Part shown: positions 54,572 through 60,279 of the stretch, one piece after another | Numbering within the stretch: the first letter of the stretch is position 1 | Layout: the number at the start of each line of letters is the position of its first letter | Origin: Pseudomonadota bacterium | Lineage (GTDB): Bacteria; Pseudomonadota; Gammaproteobacteria; Burkholderiales; Thiobacillaceae | Length of the DNA: 60,279 bases | Assembly: GCA_021802555.1 (NCBI GenBank) | Contig: JAJZRU010000016.1 | Coordinates: 1 to 60,279 of the forward strand | Direction: 5' to 3' | Notes under the pieces: generated by a model | Database searches by the model: none | Told to the model about the DNA's origin: nothing | What the model saw: the letters and a program-made list of their open reading frames with translations, nothing else | Program-made: the position numbers and the translations under genes

Positions 54572-57274
54572 ATGACGCAAGCCGATGCCGTGTCGCAGGC
54601 ACCCGCCGTGCCCCTCTGGCACAGCCTGGACACCGAGGCGGCCTTGCTGCTGCTGCAATCGTCCCCGGAAGGTCTGGCCCCCGAAGAAGCCCGGCGCCGT
54701 CTGCAAAGCCAAGGGCCCAATCGCCTGCCGCAGGCGCGCGCCGCCTCACCGCTCAAGCGCTTTGCGCGCCAGTTGGACAATCTGCTCATCTACCTGCTGC
54801 TTGCCTCGGCCCTCATCACACTGCTGCTGGGCCATGTGCTGGACAGCGTGGTCATCGCCGGCGTCGTGCTCATCAACGCCGTCATCGGCTACGTGCAGGA
54901 GGGCAAGGCCGAAGAGGCGCTGGCTGCGCTGCGCAGCCTGGTGGCCCGCCAGGCGACCGTGATCCGCGCCGGGCACCGCGTCGAAATTCCGGCCCAGGAG
55001 CTTGTCGCCGGCGATATTCTGGTGCTCAATGCCGGCGACCGCGTGAGCGCTGACGTGCGCCTGCTGGCCGCCTACAACCTGAACCTCGACGAATCCGCGC
55101 TGACCGGCGAATCCACCCCGGTGGAGAAATCGCTGCCCCGGCTGGCCGCCGACACGCCTCTGGCCGACCGCGCCAACATGGCCTACTCGAGCACGCTGGT
55201 TACTACCGGCCAGGGCAGGGGGCTGGCGGTGGCCACCGGCATGGGCACCGAAATCGGCCGCATCAGCCAGTTGCTCACCGGCGTCACGCCCTTGCAGACA
55301 CCGCTGCTGCGCAAGATGGCGCACGTCGGACGCCTGCTGTCTGCCGCCATCCTCGCCGTCGCTGCGCTGGCCTTCGCGTTCGGCCACTGGGTGCGCGGCT
55401 ATGCGGCGGCCGACATGTTCATGGCCGCCGTAGGCCTGGCCGTGGCCGCCATACCCGAAGGGCTGCCCGCCGCCCTGACCATCATTCTCGCTGTCGGCGT
55501 GCGCCGCATGGCCAGGCGCCGCGCCATCATCCGCCGCCTGCCGGCCGTGGAGGCCCTGGGCGCGGTGACGGTGATCTGCACCGACAAGACCGGCACGCTC
55601 ACGCGCAACGAAATGATGGTGCAGCGCCTGCTGGTCGCAGATGCCGATTACGTCATCGACGGTGAAGGCTATGCCCCCGTGGGCGCGATCCTCGCGGGCG
55701 GCAAGCCGGTGGGCAGCGAGGTGCTGGAGGGCTTGTTTCCCGTCGGCCGCCTGTGCCTGCTGTGCAACGATGCCGCCCTGGCCGAAACCGCCGCCGGCTG
55801 GACCTTGAGCGGCGATCCCACCGAAGGCGCCCTGCTCTCGCTGGGACTCAAGCTGGGCCTGAGCGCACCGGAACTCGCGCGGCGCTACCCGCGCATCGAC
55901 GTCATCCCCTTCGATTCCGCGCATCGCTTCATGGCCACCCTGCATCACAGCCACGAGGGCGAGGCCTGGATCCTGCTCAAGGGCGCGCCGGAGGCCGTGC
56001 TGCCGAAATGCCTCACAGGCGACGCCCTGCAGCAGTGGCATGCGCGCGCCGAGGCGCTGGCGCGTGGCGGTCTGCGCGTCCTGGCCTTGGCGCAAAAACG
56101 CGCCCGGCCCGCCCAGCCGGAGCTGGATTTCAGCGACGTGGAAGCCGACGGCTTCGAGCTGCTGGGCCTGGCCGGCATGATCGATCCGCCGCGCGAGGAC
56201 GCCATCGCCGCCATGGCCCGCTGCCGCGAGGCCGGCATCGCGGTGAAGATGATCACCGGCGACCATGCCGTCACGGCCGCGGCCATCGGGCAGAACTTCG
56301 GACTGCTCGGCGCACCCGTCACGGGCGCGCAGCTGGTTGCCCTGGACGAGCCCGCACTGCGCCGGGCGGCCAGCGAAAGCAGCGTGTTCGCGCGCGTCAG
56401 CGCCGATCAGAAGCTGCGCCTGGTGCAGGCTATGCAGGCCCAGGGCGAGATCGTCACCATGACCGGCGACGGCGTGAACGACGCGCCGGCGCTCAAGCAG
56501 GCCGACGTGGGCGTGGCCATGGGCGGCAAAGGCACCGACGCCGCGCGCGAAGCCGCCGAAGTGGTGCTCACCGACGACAATTTCACCTCCATCGCCGCCG
56601 CCGTGGAGGAAGGCCGCACGGTGGACGACAATTTGCGCAAGGTGCTGGCCTACGTGCTGCCCACCAACGGCGGCGAAGCGGCCAGCCTGCTGGTGGCCCT
56701 GCTGCTGGGGCTCACCCTGCCCATCACGCCGCTGCAAATCCTCTGGGTCAATATGGTGACAGCGGTGACCTTGTCGCTCTCGCTGGCCTTCGAGCCTGCC
56801 GAGGGCAACGTCATGCGTCGTCCGCCGCGTGCGCCCGACGCTCCGCTCCTGGATGCCTACCTGCTCTGGCGCGTGCTCTACCTGTCTTTGCTGCTGGGCC
56901 TGGGCACGCTCGCCTTCTTCATGTGGGAATCGGCGCGCGGCCAAAGCCTGGAAGCGGCACGCACGGCCGCCGTGAACGTGCTGGTGATGGCGGAGGTGTT
57001 CTACTTGTTCAACTGTCGCCACCTGCGCGCGCCCTCAATGGGGCGGGCCGCGCTCGCCGGGAATCGCTACGTCTGGCTGGCCATAGGCCTGTTGGGCGTG
57101 CTGCAGTTGCTGTTCACCTATCTGCCGGCCATGCAGACACTGTTCGCAACCGCCGCGCTGGATGCGCGCGCCTGGGCAGGCATACTGGCATTCGCCTGGG
57201 CGCTGTATCTGCTGGTGGAAGCGGAAAAATTCCTCTCCCGGCGTTTTGAGCAGAAAGCCGCGAACGCTTCCTGA
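54572..57274 (+). CDS. P-type cation-transporting ATPase, Ca2+-type (P2)
   Basis: A 900-residue pump with an N-terminal cation-ATPase domain (LQSSPEGLAPEEARRRL). The actuator motif LTGESTPVEKS, phosphorylation site DKTGTLT with D338, and hinge TGDGVNDAPALKQADVGVAMG are all intact. Membrane helix 4 carries AAIPEGLPAALT, the PEGLP form typical of calcium and related pumps. The C-terminus has six helices. It should export Ca2+, though Mn2+ or Na+/K+ relatives look alike. It is divergent from the glycosylase gene by about 20 bp. Confidence 0.92.
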   Translation: MTQADAVSQAPAVPLWHSLDTEAALLLLQSSPEGLAPEEARRRLQSQGPNRLPQARAASPLKRFARQLDNLLIYLLLASALITLLLGHVLDSVVIAGVVLINAVIGYVQEGKAEEALAALRSLVARQATVIRAGHRVEIPAQELVAGDILVLNAGDRVSADVRLLAAYNLNLDESALTGESTPVEKSLPRLAADTPLADRANMAYSSTLVTTGQGRGLAVATGMGTEIGRISQLLTGVTPLQTPLLRKMAHVGRLLSAAILAVAALAFAFGHWVRGYAAADMFMAAVGLAVAAIPEGLPAALTIILAVGVRRMARRRAIIRRLPAVEALGAVTVICTDKTGTLTRNEMMVQRLLVADADYVIDGEGYAPVGAILAGGKPVGSEVLEGLFPVGRLCLLCNDAALAETAAGWTLSGDPTEGALLSLGLKLGLSAPELARRYPRIDVIPFDSAHRFMATLHHSHEGEAWILLKGAPEAVLPKCLTGDALQQWHARAEALARGGLRVLALAQKRARPAQPELDFSDVEADGFELLGLAGMIDPPREDAIAAMARCREAGIAVKMITGDHAVTAAAIGQNFGLLGAPVTGAQLVALDEPALRRAASESSVFARVSADQKLRLVQAMQAQGEIVTMTGDGVNDAPALKQADVGVAMGGKGTDAAREAAEVVLTDDNFTSIAAAVEEGRTVDDNLRKVLAYVLPTNGGEAASLLVALLLGLTLPITPLQILWVNMVTAVTLSLSLAFEPAEGNVMRRPPRAPDAPLLDAYLLWRVLYLSLLLGLGTLAFFMWESARGQSLEAARTAAVNVLVMAEVFYLFNCRHLRAPSMGRAALAGNRYVWLAIGLLGVLQLLFTYLPAMQTLFATAALDARAWAGILAFAWALYLLVEAEKFLSRRFEQKAANAS

Positions 57275-57280
57275 GCAGCG

Positions 57281-58711
57281 TCAGCCCGCGTGGGCGGCGA
57301 TGTAATCTTTGATAGCCTGCGCGTCCGCCGCCATGGCGTGCACGCGCTGCGGCAGGCTTTCCAGGTTTTCCAGGTCGTGCGGACGTTCGGGGCGGCGCCC
57401 CAGCGCCTCCACGATGGTGGCCTCGAACTTGGCCGGCAGGGCGGTTTCCAGGCAGACGAGGGGCACCCCCGCCTCGCGCCACTGCAGGCCCACCTTGACG
57501 CCGTCGGCCGTGTGCGGGTCGATGATGACGCCGTAGCGGTCGTACACGTCGCGGATGGTATGCAGGCGGCCGGCATGGTTGCCGGCGCCGGAGACGAAGC
57601 CATAATCCGCCACCTTATCGAACAGGCCAGCGGCCTTGAGGTCGAAGCTGCCGCCCGCTTCGACCCGCCCCCACAGTTCGCGGATCTTGTCGCCGTCGCG
57701 CCCGCTCAGATCGAAGACGAAGCGCTCGAAGTTGGAAGCTTTGGAGATGTCCATGGAGGGGCTGGACGTGTGGTAGGTCTGGGTGGCGCCGCGCGGCCGG
57801 TACACGCCGGTCTTGAAGAACTCGTCCAGCACGTCATTCTCGTTGGTGGCGACGATGAGATGCCGGATCGGCAGACCCATCTGGCGCGCGATATGCCCCG
57901 CGCACACGTTGCCGAAATTGCCCGACGGCACGGAGAAGCTCACTTCCTGCTGGTTGTCCTCGGTCACCGCGAGCCAGGCCTTGAAGTAATAGATGATCTG
58001 TGCGGCGACGCGCGCCCAGTTGATGGAATTGACCGCGCCGATCTGAAAGCGCGCCTTGAAGGCGGCATCGTTGGACACGGCCTTGACCATGTCCTGGCAA
58101 TCGTCGAACACGCCCTGCACGGCGATGTTGAAGATGTTGGGCTCCTGCAGGCTGTACATCTGGGCCTGCTGGAAAGGCGTCATGCCGTGTTCGGGAGAGA
58201 GCATGAAGACGCGGATGCCCTGCTTGCCGCGCATGGCATATTCCGCCGCCGAGCCCGTATCCCCCGAAGTGGCGCCCAGGATGTTGATTTCGCACCCTTC
58301 CCGAGCCAGCACGTACTCGAACAAATGGCCCAGCAGTTGCATGGCCATGTCCTTGAAAGCCAGGGTTGGGCCGTTGGACAGCGACAGGATATGCAAGTCG
58401 TCTTCCAGCGTCAGCAGCGGCGTGATGTCGTGGGGGTTCTGGCCCGGCCGCGTGTGACTGTAGACCTGCGCAGTGTAGGTGCGCTCGACCAGCACCTCCA
58501 GATCGGCCGCCGGAATGTCGGAGACCAAACGCGACAGGATGGCGAAAGCCAACTCCCGGTAATTCTTGTCGCGCATGCGGGCGAGATCGTTGGCCGTGAA
58601 CTGCGGATAGGTTTCCGGCATGTAGAGGCCGCCATCCGGGGCCAGGCCGCCCAGGAGGATTTGCGTAAAGGTCTGGGCCGGCGCCCGGCCGCGCGTGGAG
58701 ATGTATTTCAT
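57281..58711 (-). CDS. thrC: Threonine synthase
   Basis: A 476-residue PLP enzyme that converts O-phosphohomoserine to threonine. It starts MKYISTRGRAPAQTFTQILLGGLAPDGGLYMPE. The PLP lysine lies in LSNGPTLAFKDMAMQLLG, and the phosphate loop in GATSGDTGSAAEYAM and SVPSGNFGNVCAG. It follows hom by 14 bp. It converges with the ATPase gene, only six bases apart, with no room for a separate terminator. Confidence 0.97.
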   Translation of the reverse strand: MKYISTRGRAPAQTFTQILLGGLAPDGGLYMPETYPQFTANDLARMRDKNYRELAFAILSRLVSDIPAADLEVLVERTYTAQVYSHTRPGQNPHDITPLLTLEDDLHILSLSNGPTLAFKDMAMQLLGHLFEYVLAREGCEINILGATSGDTGSAAEYAMRGKQGIRVFMLSPEHGMTPFQQAQMYSLQEPNIFNIAVQGVFDDCQDMVKAVSNDAAFKARFQIGAVNSINWARVAAQIIYYFKAWLAVTEDNQQEVSFSVPSGNFGNVCAGHIARQMGLPIRHLIVATNENDVLDEFFKTGVYRPRGATQTYHTSSPSMDISKASNFERFVFDLSGRDGDKIRELWGRVEAGGSFDLKAAGLFDKVADYGFVSGAGNHAGRLHTIRDVYDRYGVIIDPHTADGVKVGLQWREAGVPLVCLETALPAKFEATIVEALGRRPERPHDLENLESLPQRVHAMAADAQAIKDYIAAHAG

Positions 58712-58725
58712 GACTGCACGCCGCT

Positions 58726-60036
58726 TTATCTGCCCAGGGTTTCCAGCCGGATGCGCGCCACGGAACCCGAGATGGCGGCGAGCCCCTCGATGCCGGCGAT
58801 GGCGCGATCGACGTTTTTCTCCAGCGCCGCATGGGTGAGGATGATGATGTCCACCGCCTCTTCGCCCTCCGCCGGCTCCTTTTGCATCATGGCGTCGATG
58901 GAAATGTCGGCGTCGGCCAGCAGGCGCGTGATGTCGGCCAGCACGCCGGGACGGTCCAGCGCGCGCATGCGCAGGTAATAAGCCGTTTCCACCTCGCCCA
59001 TGGGCAGGATGGGATCGGCCGCCAGACGGTCGGGCTGGAAGGCCAGATGCGGTACGCGGTTGTTGGGATCGGCGGTGGACAGACGGGTGACATCGACCAG
59101 GTCCGCCACCACGGCGGAGGCGGTGGGCTCGGCCCCCGCACCCGCACCGTAGTACAGCGTGGGACCGACGGCGTCGCCTTTCACCAGGATGGCGTTCATG
59201 GCTCCGTCGACGTTGGCGATGAGCCGGCGTGCGGGAATCAGCGTGGGATGCACGCGCAGTTCGATGCCCTTGGGCGTGCGCTTGGTGATGCCCAGCAATT
59301 TGATCCGGTAGCCCAGCTGCTCCGCGTATTTCACGTCCAGCCCCGTCAGCCGCGTGATGCCCTCGATATAGGCGCGCTCGAACTGCATGGGAATGCCGAA
59401 AGCGATGGCGGACAGGATGGCGAGCTTGTGCGCGGCGTCGATGCCTTCCACGTCGAAAGACGGATCGGCCTCGGCATAGCCCAGGCGCTGCGCCTCCTTG
59501 AGCACGGTGTCGAAGCCCGCTCCCTTGTCGCGCATCTCGGTGAGGATGTAGTTGGTGGTGCCGTTGATGATGCCAGCGATCCACTCGATACGATTGGCGG
59601 TGAGACCTTCGCGGATGGCCTTGATGATGGGAATACCGCCGCCCACGGCCGCCTCGAAAGCCACCATGACACCTTTTTCCTGCGCCGCCGCGAAGATTTC
59701 GTTGCCGTGCTTGGCCAGCAGGTGCTTGTTGGCGGTCACCACGTGCTTGCCTCTTTCGATGGCCTGCAGCACCAGGGCACGCGCCGGTTCCAGGCCGCCG
59801 ATGAGTTCGACCACGATGTCGATGTCCGGGTCGTCCACCACTTCAAAGGGATTTTGCGTGAGCGGCAGCTCCGGCGCGAGGGTGCGCGCCTTGGCCAGAT
59901 TGCGCACGGCCGCCTTGGTGACGAGGATTTCGCGCCCGGCGCGGCGCGCGATTTCCGCCCGGTTGCGGGTAAGAACGGTGAGCGTGCCGCCGCCCACGGT
60001 GCCCAGGCCCAGCAGGCCCACATGGATAGGTTTCAT
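58726..60036 (-). CDS. hom: Homoserine dehydrogenase
   Basis: A 436-residue NAD(P)-dependent enzyme that makes homoserine from aspartate semialdehyde. The Rossmann motif GLLGLGTVGGGTL is at the N-terminus, ANKHLLAKHG and GGGIPIIKAIREGLTANRIEWIAGIINGTTNYILTEM form the active site, and the C-terminal ACT domain (DRPGVLADITRLLADADISIDAMMQ) provides threonine feedback. It follows alaC by 16 bp; alaC-hom-thrC is a common betaproteobacterial operon. Confidence 0.97.
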   Translation of the reverse strand: MKPIHVGLLGLGTVGGGTLTVLTRNRAEIARRAGREILVTKAAVRNLAKARTLAPELPLTQNPFEVVDDPDIDIVVELIGGLEPARALVLQAIERGKHVVTANKHLLAKHGNEIFAAAQEKGVMVAFEAAVGGGIPIIKAIREGLTANRIEWIAGIINGTTNYILTEMRDKGAGFDTVLKEAQRLGYAEADPSFDVEGIDAAHKLAILSAIAFGIPMQFERAYIEGITRLTGLDVKYAEQLGYRIKLLGITKRTPKGIELRVHPTLIPARRLIANVDGAMNAILVKGDAVGPTLYYGAGAGAEPTASAVVADLVDVTRLSTADPNNRVPHLAFQPDRLAADPILPMGEVETAYYLRMRALDRPGVLADITRLLADADISIDAMMQKEPAEGEEAVDIIILTHAALEKNVDRAIAGIEGLAAISGSVARIRLETLGR

Positions 60037-60052
60037 AGGGGTTTCCGTTTTC

Positions 60053-60279
60053 TTATGCCGCCACCGCGTGGCGCTTGCGGTATTGCTCCAGGAAGCGGGC
60101 AAGCCGGCTCATGGCCTCGCGCAAATCGTCCTCGTGCGGCAAAAACACCAGACGCAGATGGTCCGGCGTCGGCCAATTGAAGCCCGAGCCCTGCACCACC
60201 AGCACGCGCTCCGCCTCCAGCAAATCGAGGATGAACTGCTGGTCGTCGCCGATCGGGTAAAGCTTGGCATCGAGGCGCG
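60053..60279 (-). CDS. alaC: Aminotransferase AlaC, C-terminal part (cut by window end)
   Basis: The last 75 residues of a PLP-dependent class I aminotransferase: RLDAKLYPIGDDQQFILDLLEAERVLVVQGSGFNWPTPDHLRLVFLPHEDDLREAMSRLARFLEQYRKRHAVAA in three readable blocks. GSGFNWPTPDHLR is the substrate-carboxylate-binding Arg region of AlaC-type alanine transaminases. The N-terminus lies beyond 60279. It is upstream of hom in the same operon. Confidence 0.88.
   Translation of the reverse strand, partial: RLDAKLYPIGDDQQFILDLLEAERVLVVQGSGFNWPTPDHLRLVFLPHEDDLREAMSRLARFLEQYRKRHAVAA

Overview
The window reads as a chromosome segment of a high-G+C betaproteobacterium that oxidises reduced sulfur compounds. 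The evidence is gene order: rluC/rne divergent, guaB-guaA, ratA-rnfH next to smpB, leuC-leuD-leuB-asd-fimV-truA with an entericidin remnant between leuC and leuD, alaC-hom-thrC, and a soxXYZA-soxB thiosulfate-oxidation locus. Genus cannot be fixed from the sequence alone.

Layout. (1) 1-5.2 kb is core: tRNA-Asn, rluC, rne and a Ca2+/Na+ antiporter. (2) 5.2-12.9 kb is accessory: a decayed gene fragment, then a minus-strand cluster (methyltransferase, DsrE-like protein, exported truncated hemoglobin, FAD-linked oxidase) beside a large BTAD/SARP-type ATPase regulator. Three heptamer direct repeats with exact 11-bp periodicity lie just upstream of the methyltransferase promoter, which is the architecture of a SARP operator. 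(3) 12.92-23.49 kb looks like a genomic island inserted at the 3' end of guaA. A 19-bp copy of the guaA 3' end lies at the far edge. The cargo is a toxin-antitoxin pair, two uncharacterised genes, and a Wadjet anti-plasmid operon (jetABCD) whose first genes are a DUF1778/GNAT toxin-antitoxin pair fused to it by stop/start overlaps. No integrase is visible. (4) 23.5-36.9 kb is core metabolism: guaBA, a small lipoprotein resembling SoxXA-binding proteins, rnfH/ratA/smpB, and the truA-fimV-asd-leu block. (5) 37-43.8 kb holds a glucoamylase translationally coupled to a membrane-anchored Hsp20, an orphan ccoQ-like gene, moaC and a BepA-like protease. (6) 44-48 kb is the sox locus, with a strong terminator between soxA and soxB and another after soxB. 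(7) 48-60.3 kb holds alaS, an uncharacterised 568-residue protein, an ABC ATPase, a uracil-DNA-glycosylase-like protein, a P-type Ca2+-type ATPase, and thrC-hom-alaC (the last cut by the window end).

How the parts fit: SoxXA, SoxYZ and SoxB make the periplasmic thiosulfate-oxidising core; soxCD is not in the window. asd, hom, thrC and leuBCD supply aspartate-family and leucine synthesis. The accessory block is the novel part: a proposed SARP-controlled redox cluster next to a guaA-inserted defence island in which plasmid destruction is welded to a toxin-antitoxin module. Functional claims come from recognising families and motifs by eye; no database search was run.
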